Part shown: in pieces, positions 1-8,042 of the stretch
Layout of the letters: each line of letters starts with the position of its first letter
How positions within the stretch are numbered: position 1 is the first letter of the stretch
Notes under the pieces: model-generated
The model's input: the letters and a program-made list of their open reading frames with translations, nothing else
The model's database searches: none
What the model was told of the DNA's origin: nothing
NCBI GenBank assembly: GCA_024404495.1
Contig: JAKSPT010000003.1
Span: 1-64,000 of the forward strand
DNA length: 64,000 nucleotides
Direction of reading: 5' to 3'
From: Lachnospiraceae bacterium
GTDB lineage: Bacteria; Bacillota; Clostridia; Oscillospirales; CAG-272
Translations under genes and position numbers: made by a program

Positions 1-75
1 CTGTCTTATTATATCCGACGGCGGCATTTTTTGCAACAGTATTCCGAAGAAGTTCACTTTTACAGGAGGCTTTCC

Positions 76-1362
76 ATGAAAAAAACGGTATTTGCCGTTC
101 TGATCCCGCTGATCCTCGTTCTTTCCCTCCCGTCGGCGCTTCCCGCGTTCGCCGCGGATAAAACCGCCGAACCGGTGTCGCCCGCGCTTTCCGTTCTTGC
201 CGGAGACGCCGCGCTTGCGGTCAGCGGCGAAAGCGGCAGCTCCGTGAAGCTGAACGCGGAGGCTTTTGAGAAAGGGCTCGGTGTCGGCCGCGTCCGCTCG
301 GTCACGATCCTTTCCCTGCCGCCGATCACCGAGGGAAGGCTGATGCTCGGACAGAGCGAGGTCGTAAGGAATCAGGTCGTTTCCCGTTCGGCGCTTTCCG
401 AACTGTGCTTCCTTCCGAGCGGAGACGGCAGCGTAACCTCCTCCTTCACCTTCCGCGCGGGAGACGCGATGCCGTACGAAATGACCTTTAACGTCTATTG
501 TTTAGACGCGGAAAACGGCGCTCCGGTTCCATCCTCGGCAGAAAAAATCGAAACGCTCGCCGATATTTCCTGCTTCGGATGTCTGAACGCGTCCGATCCC
601 GACGGAGACCCGGTCACCTACCGTATCTCCGCTTATCCCGAAAACGGTCTTCTCGTGCTTGAGGACACCGGAGGCGGGGATTTCACCTACACCCCGGTTT
701 CCGGCTTTACGGGAAGGGATTCCTTCCGCTATACCGTGACCGACAGGTACGGCAGCAGCACGGAGGCGAAGATCACGGTCACGGTCTCGGAAAACGAAAG
801 CGGCATTTTACTGACCGATATGATCGGAAAATACGGGCACGGCGAGGCGATCGCCGCCGTTGACGCGGGGATCATGGACTGCAGGATCGAAATGGGCAGC
901 CGCTATTTTTCCCCCGACGAAGAAATCTCCCGTCTTGATTTTCTGGTTTCGGCGATGAAAGCGTGCGGGTACCGCATCGCGACGACGGTAGGCGACACGG
1001 GTTTCGCAGACGACGCCTCGATCCCCGCAGAAAGAAAAGGCTACGTCTCGGCCGCCGTGAAAATGGGCTTCATAACCGGCATCGAGGAAGACGGAAAACA
1101 GTATTTCCGTCCGGGAAAGACGGTCACGTTTGACGAAGCATCGGTAATCCTCAACGGCATTCTCGCTCTTCCCGTTCCGGTCTCCGCCGTGTCCGAACCG
1201 CCCGTACCCGACCGGGCTTCCGAGGCTTACGCCTGCATGTGCGTGAACGGACTCTTCCCCGCGGGCGGCAGATACGCCGCGGAACCGGAAAAAGTGCTTG
1301 ACCGGGCGGACGCGGCAGTCCTGCTGAACCGGGTAAGCGAATATCGGAAAGCAAATCCGTAA
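76..1362 (+). CDS. Secreted SLH-domain surface protein with cadherin-like repeats
   Basis: A 428-residue exported protein. The ATG at 76 is preferred over an upstream TTG because AGGAGG lies at 64-69 and the protein then begins with a signal peptide (MKKTVFAVLIPLI..., cleavage near AFA-AD). The middle holds two Ig/cadherin-like beta domains; the second has the typical 'DPDGDPVTY ... FTYTPVSGFTGRDSFRYTVTD' pattern of bacterial cadherin-like repeats. The last 190 or so residues form three degenerate S-layer homology repeats, for example around 'YFRPGKTVTFDEASVIL'. SLH repeats usually bind pyruvylated wall polymers, so it is probably a wall-attached adhesin or structural protein. It is followed by a separate promoter, so it looks monocistronic. 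The partner or ligand is unknown. Confidence 0.8.
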   Translation: MKKTVFAVLIPLILVLSLPSALPAFAADKTAEPVSPALSVLAGDAALAVSGESGSSVKLNAEAFEKGLGVGRVRSVTILSLPPITEGRLMLGQSEVVRNQVVSRSALSELCFLPSGDGSVTSSFTFRAGDAMPYEMTFNVYCLDAENGAPVPSSAEKIETLADISCFGCLNASDPDGDPVTYRISAYPENGLLVLEDTGGGDFTYTPVSGFTGRDSFRYTVTDRYGSSTEAKITVTVSENESGILLTDMIGKYGHGEAIAAVDAGIMDCRIEMGSRYFSPDEEISRLDFLVSAMKACGYRIATTVGDTGFADDASIPAERKGYVSAAVKMGFITGIEEDGKQYFRPGKTVTFDEASVILNGILALPVPVSAVSEPPVPDRASEAYACMCVNGLFPAGGRYAAEPEKVLDRADAAVLLNRVSEYRKANP

Positions 1363-1369
1363 AATCCAC

Positions 1370-1398
1370 TTGCATTTCGCGGGAAACTGTGTTATACT
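1370..1398 (+). promoter_or_regulatory. Sigma-A-type promoter for the aldo/keto reductase
   Basis: TTGCAT (1370-1375), 17 bp, TATACT (1393-1398). It lies 33 bp upstream of the start codon, with an AAGGAAAGG ribosome site at 1411-1419. Confidence 0.7.
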
Positions 1399-1431
1399 TT
1401 TCGTAACTATAAGGAAAGGCGGTTTCACCGT

Positions 1432-2565
1432 ATGAAAATGCGCGATTTCGGAAAGCTGGGGATCAAGGGCTCGGCTTTCGGCTTTGGCTGTATGAGATTC
1501 CCGACGAAGGAAGTTGACGGAAAAAGAGTGATTGACGAGGAGCTGTCGATCAGAATGATCCGCACCGCGATCGACAACGGCTGCAACTACATCGACACCG
1601 CATACGTTTATTTTGATCAGGAGAGCGAAAGAGTCGTCGGCAAAGCGCTGAAGGACGGTTACCGGGAAAAGGTCTTCCTTGCGACCAAGCTGCCGGTCTG
1701 GATGTGCAATTCCAGCGAGGACCTCGAAAAATTCTATCGGAAGCAGTGCGAGAACCTCGACGTGGAGCATATCGACTTCTATCTGCTCCACTCCATGAAC
1801 CTCGGCTCGTGGGAAAACGCGAAGAAGATCGGCGCGAGAGAATTCATGACCAAGCTGAAGGAAGAGGGCAAGATCTCCTATGCCTGCTTCTCCTTCCACG
1901 ACGGTTACGAGGCGTTTGAAACGATCCTGAACGAATACGACTGGGATATGTGCCAGATCCAGTTCAACTATATGGACGTTTACCATCAGGCGGGGCTGAA
2001 GGGTCTTCAGCTTGCCGGCTCCAAGGGCATTCCGGTCGTCATTATGGAAGGTCTGCTCGGCGGTACGCTCGCGAACGTTCCGGACAACGTGCAGAAGCTG
2101 TTCGATGAATTCCCGGTCAAGCGCACTCCGGTCGAATGGGCGTTCCGCTGGATCTGCAACCACCCCGAGGTCGCGACCGTCCTCTCCGGCGTTTCCAATA
2201 TGGATCAGACCCGCGACAATCTCCGTATCTTCGATACCGTGGAGCCCGGGATCATGTCCGAGGCAGAGCTCGAACTGATCGAAAAGGTGCGCGAAGCTTT
2301 CGAGAGCAGACGCAAGATCGGCTGCACCGGCTGCCGCTACTGTATGCCCTGCCCGAACGGCGTCGATATCCCCCGTATCTTCCGCACATGGAACGACGCA
2401 TTCAAATTCCGCAATGATCTTCAGGGTGACCGCGGCTACCGCCGTATCGTCGCCGACGGCTGCGACGCGACGAAATGCGTCGAGTGCGGCGCCTGCGAGG
2501 GTATCTGCCCGCAGAAGCTCCCGATCATCGAGAAGCTGCAGCAGGCAAAGAGCGAAATGGAATAA
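1432..2565 (+). CDS. Aldo/keto reductase with C-terminal 4Fe-4S ferredoxin domain
   Basis: A 377-residue cytosolic oxidoreductase. Residues 1-270 form an aldo/keto reductase barrel with the expected active-site elements: Asp and Tyr in 'YIDTAYVYF', Lys in 'LATKLPVW' and His in 'YLLHSMNL'. The C-terminus adds two cysteine clusters, 'CTGCRYCMPCPNGVDIP' and 'CVECGACEGICPQKLPI', typical of the COG1453-type reductases that carry iron-sulfur clusters and are common in anaerobes. The substrate is unknown. It has its own promoter and a strong terminator, so it is probably transcribed alone. Family assignment is firm; the physiological reaction is not known. Confidence 0.9.
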   Translation: MKMRDFGKLGIKGSAFGFGCMRFPTKEVDGKRVIDEELSIRMIRTAIDNGCNYIDTAYVYFDQESERVVGKALKDGYREKVFLATKLPVWMCNSSEDLEKFYRKQCENLDVEHIDFYLLHSMNLGSWENAKKIGAREFMTKLKEEGKISYACFSFHDGYEAFETILNEYDWDMCQIQFNYMDVYHQAGLKGLQLAGSKGIPVVIMEGLLGGTLANVPDNVQKLFDEFPVKRTPVEWAFRWICNHPEVATVLSGVSNMDQTRDNLRIFDTVEPGIMSEAELELIEKVREAFESRRKIGCTGCRYCMPCPNGVDIPRIFRTWNDAFKFRNDLQGDRGYRRIVADGCDATKCVECGACEGICPQKLPIIEKLQQAKSEME

Positions 2566-2581
2566 AATCCTTCAAAAGCAG

Positions 2582-2616
2582 AACTGCCCGACCGATATCG
2601 GTCGGGCAGTTTTTTG
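2582..2616 (+). terminator. Rho-independent terminator
   Basis: A perfect 15-bp-arm palindrome (AACTGCCCGACCGAT and its complement, 2582-2611) runs into a T tract, directly after the aldo/keto reductase gene. Confidence 0.9.
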
Positions 2617-2630
2617 CCGCAGACGAATAA

Positions 2631-2662
2631 AACAGAAGCCGGGAGGATTCCCGGCTTCTGTT
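2631..2662 (-). terminator. Terminator of the GH92 gene
   Basis: Stem AACAGAAGCCGGGA / TCCCGGCTTCTGTT with a short loop. On the minus strand it is followed by TTTTATT. It lies 40 bp beyond the GH92 stop codon. Confidence 0.8.
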
Positions 2663-2703
2663 TCTGAACGTTATTTCAGCGAAATTGCCTGAACGGCGAA
2701 AGA

Positions 2704-4914
2704 TCAGTGCTCGACCGAGTAAGGAAGCTCGGCGTCGATGTAAGAACCGGGAACGGGCTCCTTCGACATTTTGAACTCGATCACGCCGCCCGCCTTCAGC
2801 TCTTCCTGCGTGAAGAAGGTACGGTGGATGGTTTCCCCGTTGACCTTGATATTCTTCACGTAGACGGTCTCGGCGGTATTGTTGTCGGCACGGATCACGA
2901 GATCCTTGCCGGAATCGGTGTGGATCACGGCGGAACGGACGGCGGGAGAACCGACGACGTATTCGGCGGCGCCGGGGCAGACCGGATAGAAGCCGAGCGC
3001 CGAGAAGACGAACCAACCCGCCATCGAACCGTTATCCTCGTCACCGGGATAGCCGTTCGGGGTCTCATTGAAGAGCTCCTTCATCGCGCGTCTCGTCCAA
3101 TACGCGGTCTTCTCGGGCTTGCCGAGCATCGCGTAGATATAGGGGAGATGGAAGGAAGGCTGATTGGAGATCGCGAACTGACCGAAGTCAACGGCTGCCA
3201 TTTCGATCATTTCGTGGATCTCGAAGCCGTAGCCGTAAACGTCATAGTACGGCTTGGTGGAGAACAGATCGTCGAGCTTGGCGATCAGCTTGTCCTTGCC
3301 GCCCATGATCTTCGCCAGACCGAGATAATCGTGGAAGAGAGCGAAGCTGTTCTGCCACGAAGAGCCCTCGGTATAGTCGCCGCCCCACTGGAAGGGATTC
3401 CAGTCGGCACGGCGGTTGCCGTCCTTGTCGCGGGCGCGCATGAAGCCGACCTCGTTGTCCCACAGATTTCTGTAATTCAGGGACGTCTTCATCAGCTCGG
3501 CGTATTCCTTCTCCTTGCCGAGCGCCTTGGCGAGCTTTGCGATACAGAAGTTGCCGTAGGCGTAGTCCTGCGTCTTATTGACGCTCTCGCGGTGATCGGA
3601 GGTGACGTAGCCGAGCGTATTGAAGCCTTCCACGCCGTCTCTGCCGTATTCCGCGGCGGGAGCGGGATTCAGGACGTGCTTCATCGTGCTCTCGAACATC
3701 TTTTCGATCATCTTCTTATCGGTCACGACGCCCTTTTCCACGGCGTCACCGAACACGGCGTCGATCGCGGTACCGGGCATACAGTTGACCGCTCCGGGAG
3801 ACATCCAGCGGGGCAGCCAGCCTGCTTCGTCGTAGAAATTCAGGAAGCCGCGGCACATATCGGTATAACCGTCGGAGTTGATGAGAGAATACATCGGATA
3901 AACGGTCTTGTAGGTATCCCAGAAGCCGTTATCGGTATAGAAGGGACCGTCGCAGATCTCACCGGTGGACGGGCTGTAATGCTTCTGATTGCCTTCCTTA
4001 TCGTATTCGTGGAAGATACGCGGGAAGAGGAACATCCGGTACAGGCAGGAATAGAAGGTGTGCATCGTCTTCTCGTCCGCTTCGATCTCGATGCGGGAGA
4101 GCTTCTCTTCCCACGCCTCTTCCGCGTCGTGCAGAAGCGTATCGAAATCCTTGCCGACGAGCTCGGTCTCAAGATTGGTGACCGCCTGCTCAACGCTGAT
4201 GAAGGAGGTACCGATGCGGCAGGAAACCTTCGCCGATCCGTCGTTCACGAAGGCAAGGTTCAGCGCAAGACGCTTTGCGGTATTCACGGCACCGATATCA
4301 AGCGGCGCCTGACCGGGAACGCCGACCGTAGACTTGGAAAGATCGAAATCACGGTCAAAGTCAAGCGCGAAATACAGCGCGAAATTGTCCTTTGCGGGCC
4401 AGGTGTGCGTTCTCGTGTAACCGGTCACACGGCGCGCGGCGGCATCCACCTTCATCATGATCTCGGCGTCGCCGTGGGTCATCACGAAGCGGTGGGTCTT
4501 TTCGGGCTCCTCCCAGCTCATTTCCAGAAGACCGCAGCGGGTCGTGGGAACGAGGTGCAGTCTTGCGCGGTGGACCATCAGCTCCATATCGATCTCGGCG
4601 GGCGTATATACCGTACGGCGGAGCGTGTAAGCGCTTCTCTGTCTGCCGTCGATCGCGGCGCCGTTTGCGTCACCGGTCGCGGCGGAAACCGTAAAGGTAC
4701 CGTAATCGTTGATCCAGGGGCTGGGCATATGAGTCAGACGGATGCCGGTCGTGAAAGTATCGTTCGGATTGAAGAACAGCGAAGCTCTTCTGGTCTCGAT
4801 CGCAAAATTTGCCATACCGAAAGGAACGGAGGTCAGAGGAAGGATATTGCCGTGGGAAAACTCCGGAACCGAATTGGTTCCCTGCGTCACGTGGACGTAA
4901 TTCAGGTATTTCAT
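2704..4914 (-). CDS. Glycoside hydrolase family 92 (alpha-mannosidase family), cytosolic
   Basis: A 736-residue protein, close to the usual GH92 length. Family signature 'GDEDNGSMAGWFVFSALGFYP' begins near residue 624, and the preceding conserved block reads 'AISNQPSFHLPYIY' (581-594). GH92 enzymes are calcium-dependent exo-alpha-mannosidases. In well-studied members the second block contains Glu as general acid (GNEP); here it is Gln585. From memory, Gln at this site was reported in a GH92 enzyme that cleaves mannose-1-phospho-6-mannose, whose phosphate leaving group needs no protonation. There is no signal peptide, unlike most characterised GH92 enzymes, so the substrate must be imported or internal. 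It has its own promoter and terminator. Family call strong; substrate inferred. Confidence 0.9.
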   Translation of the reverse strand: MKYLNYVHVTQGTNSVPEFSHGNILPLTSVPFGMANFAIETRRASLFFNPNDTFTTGIRLTHMPSPWINDYGTFTVSAATGDANGAAIDGRQRSAYTLRRTVYTPAEIDMELMVHRARLHLVPTTRCGLLEMSWEEPEKTHRFVMTHGDAEIMMKVDAAARRVTGYTRTHTWPAKDNFALYFALDFDRDFDLSKSTVGVPGQAPLDIGAVNTAKRLALNLAFVNDGSAKVSCRIGTSFISVEQAVTNLETELVGKDFDTLLHDAEEAWEEKLSRIEIEADEKTMHTFYSCLYRMFLFPRIFHEYDKEGNQKHYSPSTGEICDGPFYTDNGFWDTYKTVYPMYSLINSDGYTDMCRGFLNFYDEAGWLPRWMSPGAVNCMPGTAIDAVFGDAVEKGVVTDKKMIEKMFESTMKHVLNPAPAAEYGRDGVEGFNTLGYVTSDHRESVNKTQDYAYGNFCIAKLAKALGKEKEYAELMKTSLNYRNLWDNEVGFMRARDKDGNRRADWNPFQWGGDYTEGSSWQNSFALFHDYLGLAKIMGGKDKLIAKLDDLFSTKPYYDVYGYGFEIHEMIEMAAVDFGQFAISNQPSFHLPYIYAMLGKPEKTAYWTRRAMKELFNETPNGYPGDEDNGSMAGWFVFSALGFYPVCPGAAEYVVGSPAVRSAVIHTDSGKDLVIRADNNTAETVYVKNIKVNGETIHRTFFTQEELKAGGVIEFKMSKEPVPGSYIDAELPYSVEH

Positions 4915-4946
4915 GATTGGAATCCTTTCATACTGGAATTTTATCT

Positions 4947-4975
4947 ATTATAACACATCGGTTCGATTTTTGCAA
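4947..4975 (-). promoter_or_regulatory. Sigma-A-type promoter for the GH92 gene
   Basis: Read on the minus strand: TTGCAA, 17 bp, TATAAT. A ribosome site AAAGGA lies between it and the ATG at 4914. Confidence 0.8.
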
Positions 4976-4983
4976 TCGTTAAA

Positions 4984-5469
4984 TCATGATTTCCGAAAAT
5001 AACAGACGTGAATCACGAACTCTTTTCCGAGCGGAGAGGTTATCCGCTCAAATACGGCGTTCCCCGGTTCCCGCACGTCGCGGTCGAAGGAAACGTCCGC
5101 AAACGTAACGCCCTTCAGCTTGACGAGGCTTTCGAGCATCGTCCACCGTTCAAGCGCTTCCCCGTCGTCCTTTGCGCCGCCGAGATACCGCGACCTTACG
5201 CGCTCGCTGACGTGCCTCGTTTCCTCGCAGTCAAGACCGATCTCCCGGTCGGAAAAAACGCAGAAGGCGGCGTGCTTCGTATGGGAAATGCTGAAATTGA
5301 TCTGCGGATATCCGGGATGATACGGCTTTCCTGCCGGGTTTCTTACGATGCCGTCCGTGAAATCGGCGATGCCGTAAATTCTGCGCGCGCCGTCCCGCAG
5401 AAGCCGCCACGCCGTTTCGTGCCGCGAAAACGAATCGGGAGCGCAGAAGGAGGAGAACAAAACGATCAT
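4984..5469 (-). CDS. 4'-phosphopantetheinyl transferase, Sfp-like
   Basis: A 161-residue protein of the Sfp/AcpT superfamily, which moves phosphopantetheine from CoA to a Ser of carrier proteins. Recognisable motifs are 'KPYHP' near residue 48, 'INFSISHTKHAAF' near 57, the metal-binding 'IGLDCEE' with Asp80 and Glu82, and 'WTMLESLVKLKG' with Glu113 and Lys117. It is shorter than Sfp (about 225 residues) because the N-terminal lobe is reduced. No carrier protein or synthase gene is nearby, so the target is not evident. The start has a poor ribosome site, and the leader from the assigned promoter is about 100 nt. Confidence 0.8.
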   Translation of the reverse strand: MIVLFSSFCAPDSFSRHETAWRLLRDGARRIYGIADFTDGIVRNPAGKPYHPGYPQINFSISHTKHAAFCVFSDREIGLDCEETRHVSERVRSRYLGGAKDDGEALERWTMLESLVKLKGVTFADVSFDRDVREPGNAVFERITSPLGKEFVIHVCYFRKS

Positions 5470-5573
5470 AACGTTACCGTTCCCGGGACGCGTATGAAGG
5501 ATTCGGTTTTCTTTCCTTCCTTTTGCGCTCCGGGTTCTTCTTTCAGTAGTTTTTCGGTATTATGTTTTCGTTT

Positions 5574-5602
5574 ATTTTACCACGATTTCGTGTTTCTGTC
5601 AA
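5574..5602 (-). promoter_or_regulatory. Sigma-A-type promoter for the phosphopantetheinyl transferase
   Basis: Minus strand: TTGACA, 17 bp, TAAAAT. It gives an untranslated leader of roughly 100 nt before the ATG at 5469. I see no convincing riboswitch fold in that leader. Confidence 0.6.
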
Positions 5603-5764
5603 GATTTTCGGAAAAGAGGAACAGAAGTCGTATTGCAGGAATCACGATGTGAACTTTCATGTGAATATGCGATTATTTGTGTGAATTACCATGTATTATT
5701 ACCTTTATTGTTGAAAACGGAAAGTATTTTATATTTTTATTCCAATAATCCTCCGTTTTGTTTA
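5603..5764. other. AT-rich divergent intergenic region
   Basis: No gene is visible here. The stretch is much richer in A+T than the genes around it. It holds three copies of TGTGAA at 5648, 5660 and 5680, which might be a regulator site for either flanking gene, but the spacing is irregular (12 and 20 bp). Confidence 0.4.
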
Positions 5765-5793
5765 TTGCTTTTAGGCAATTTAACCATTATAAT
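5765..5793 (+). promoter_or_regulatory. Sigma-A-type promoter for the membrane pyrophosphatase
   Basis: TTGCTT (5765-5770), 17 bp, TATAAT (5788-5793). The -35 box lies inside a small palindrome, ATTGC-TTTTAG-GCAAT, at 5764-5779. Confidence 0.65.
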
Positions 5794-5835
5794 CAAACTA
5801 TAAGCACTAAATCCGAAAATTATCAGGAGAAAGCC

Positions 5836-7998
5836 ATGACTGCAATTATCAACTGGCTCGCAGACGCAAACGCCGAAGGTGTAAAAACCTACGGGAATCT
5901 GATCGCGATCACGACGCTCCTCGCCGCGCTGATCGCGCTGATCTACGTCGCGGTGACCGCCAAAAAGGTCCTTTCCTTCCCCGAAGGCAGCGACAGAATG
6001 AAAAAGATCTCCCAATCGATCCGTTCCGGTGCCAACGCTTATCTGAAAAGGCAGTACACGGTCGTTGCGGTCTTCTTTCTCTGTATGTTCATCGTGCTGA
6101 TGCTTATGGCAGTTCTCGGTCTGCTCACCTATTTCGTTCCGTTTGCTTTCGTGACCGGCGGCTTCTTCTCGGGTCTTTCCGGTTTCATCGGGATGAAGAT
6201 CGCCACCGCATCGAACGCCCGTACCGCAGCCGCCTGCGAATCCGGGCTGAACAAGGGACTGCGCGTCGCGTTTTCGGCGGGCTCCGTCATGGGTCTGACC
6301 GTCGTCGGTCTCGGTCTGCTTGACATTTCCCTTTGGTATATTCTTCTGAAAATGATCTTCCGTCTTCCCGTAACCGAGGTGACCGCGGCAATGATCACCT
6401 TCGGCATGGGTGCTTCCTCCATGGCGCTCTTCGCGAGAGTCGGCGGGGGGATCTTCACGAAGGCAGCCGACGTCGGCGCCGATCTCGTCGGCAAGACCGA
6501 GGTCGGGATCCCCGAGGACGATCCCCGCAACCCCGCCGCCATCGCCGATAACGTCGGTGACAACGTCGGTGACGTTGCCGGTATGGGCGCCGATCTCTAC
6601 GAATCCTACGTCAGCTCGGTCATTTCCGCCTCCGCGCTCGGCGTTACCGCGTTTACCGGGACCTCCGTCGACGCGGCAAGAGCGCTTCTGATCCCGCTTG
6701 CTCTCGCGGCGATCGGCGTGATCGCCTCGATCATCGGTACATTCTTCGTCCGCACCGGGGAATCCATCAATCAGAAGGCTCTGCTTTCCGCGCTGCGTAA
6801 GGGAACCTACGTTTCCGCGATCCTGATCGCCGTTACCGCCTTCCCGCTCGTATGGTTCGTTCTCGGCTCCGATATGATCGGTCTCTATTTTGCCATCCTG
6901 CTCGGGCTCGTTTCGGGCGTTCTGATCGGTCTCTCCACGGAATATTTCACATCCGATACTTATAAGCCGACCAAAAAACTCGCACAAAGCTCCGAAACGG
7001 GCTCCGCCACCACGATCATCGACGGCATCGGTCTCGGAATGCTCTCCACCGCGATCCCGATCGTCATCGTCGCGATCTGCGTTATCTGTTCCTTCTATCT
7101 CTCCGGAAAAGCAGCCGGCGAATTCGCGTTCAGCACCTCCCGCGGTCTTTACGGCATCGCGCTCGCCGCGGTCGGAATGCTCTCCACGCTCGGCATCACC
7201 CTCGCGACCGACGCGTACGGTCCGGTCGCCGACAACGCCGGCGGCATCGCGCAGATGGCGGGACTTGACGAAAAGGTCAGAGAACGCACCGACGCGCTCG
7301 ATTCCCTCGGCAATACCACCGCCGCGACCGGAAAAGGCTTCGCGATCGGTTCCGCCGCCCTCACCGCGCTCGCGCTGATCGCCTCCTACGTCGAAAAGAT
7401 CGAGACGCTCGACCCCGCCTTCGTCTTCAACCGTGATATCATGAATCCTCCGGTCCTCGTCGGACTCTTCATCGGCGGCTGTCTCCCCTTCGTCTTTGCC
7501 GCGCTGACGATGAACGCCGTCGGCAGAGCCGCTGAATCCATCGTCCGCGAGGTCAGAAGACAGTTCCGCGAGATCAAGGGCATCCTCGGAGGGACCGAGG
7601 ACCCCGACTACGCGAAATGCGTCGACCTCTGCACGCAGTCCTCTCTGAAGGAAATGGTCCTTCCCACCCTGATCGCCGTCATCGTGCCGGTCGTGATCGG
7701 ACTTCTGCTCGGCGTCAACGGGGTCATCGGAATGCTTGCCGGAGCGACCGTCACCGGATTCCTCCTTGCCATTTATATGTCGAACTCCGGCGGCGCGTGG
7801 GACAACGCGAAAAAATACATTGAGGCGGGCAACTTCGGCGGCAAAGGCAGCGATTCCCACAAAGCAGCCGTCGTCGGTGACACGGTCGGCGACCCCTTCA
7901 AGGATACCGCGGGACCCGCGATCAATATCCTCATCAAGCTCCTTTCGATGGTCTCGATCGTTTTCGCGGCACTCGTACTGAAATTCGGACTTCTTTAA
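5836..7998 (+). CDS. hppA: Membrane-bound, cation-pumping pyrophosphatase
   Basis: A 720-residue, multi-spanning pump that couples hydrolysis of pyrophosphate to export of H+ or Na+. The ATG at 5836 is chosen because CAGGAGA precedes it at 5824-5830. Signature residues are visible: 'GGGIFTKAADVGADLVGK', the metal/pyrophosphate site 'EDDPRNPAAIADNVGDNVGD', and the C-terminal 'KAAVVGDTVGDPFKDTAGP'. The stretch 'GNTTAATGKGFAIGSAAL' has Ala where K+-independent enzymes have Lys, so it should be of the K+-dependent type; whether it moves Na+ or H+ cannot be told by eye. It stands alone with its own promoter and a terminator shared with the converging gene. Confidence 0.95.
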   Translation: MTAIINWLADANAEGVKTYGNLIAITTLLAALIALIYVAVTAKKVLSFPEGSDRMKKISQSIRSGANAYLKRQYTVVAVFFLCMFIVLMLMAVLGLLTYFVPFAFVTGGFFSGLSGFIGMKIATASNARTAAACESGLNKGLRVAFSAGSVMGLTVVGLGLLDISLWYILLKMIFRLPVTEVTAAMITFGMGASSMALFARVGGGIFTKAADVGADLVGKTEVGIPEDDPRNPAAIADNVGDNVGDVAGMGADLYESYVSSVISASALGVTAFTGTSVDAARALLIPLALAAIGVIASIIGTFFVRTGESINQKALLSALRKGTYVSAILIAVTAFPLVWFVLGSDMIGLYFAILLGLVSGVLIGLSTEYFTSDTYKPTKKLAQSSETGSATTIIDGIGLGMLSTAIPIVIVAICVICSFYLSGKAAGEFAFSTSRGLYGIALAAVGMLSTLGITLATDAYGPVADNAGGIAQMAGLDEKVRERTDALDSLGNTTAATGKGFAIGSAALTALALIASYVEKIETLDPAFVFNRDIMNPPVLVGLFIGGCLPFVFAALTMNAVGRAAESIVREVRRQFREIKGILGGTEDPDYAKCVDLCTQSSLKEMVLPTLIAVIVPVVIGLLLGVNGVIGMLAGATVTGFLLAIYMSNSGGAWDNAKKYIEAGNFGGKGSDSHKAAVVGDTVGDPFKDTAGPAINILIKLLSMVSIVFAALVLKFGLL

Positions 7999-8009
7999 TC
8001 CATTATTAA

Positions 8010-8040
8010 AATGACCGGTGCGTTCGGCACCGGCCATTTT
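8010..8040. terminator. Bidirectional terminator between converging genes
   Basis: Stem AAAATGACCGGTGC / GCACCGGCCATTTT with loop GTTCG. A-rich and T-rich flanks let it serve both hppA and the converging GH127-like gene. Confidence 0.85.
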
Positions 8041-8042
8041 TC

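Noticed and set aside
2707..4953. Open frame of 748 codons opposite the GH92 gene
   Set aside because: It mirrors a well-supported gene, has no ribosome site and no recognisable domain. Similar long antisense frames oppose many genes here and come from the codon bias of GC-rich DNA.
4915..5835. Mobile element or prophage remnant in the AT-rich gap near 5.6 kb
   Set aside because: No transposase, integrase, terminal repeat or target duplication is visible; only promoters and short repeats are present.
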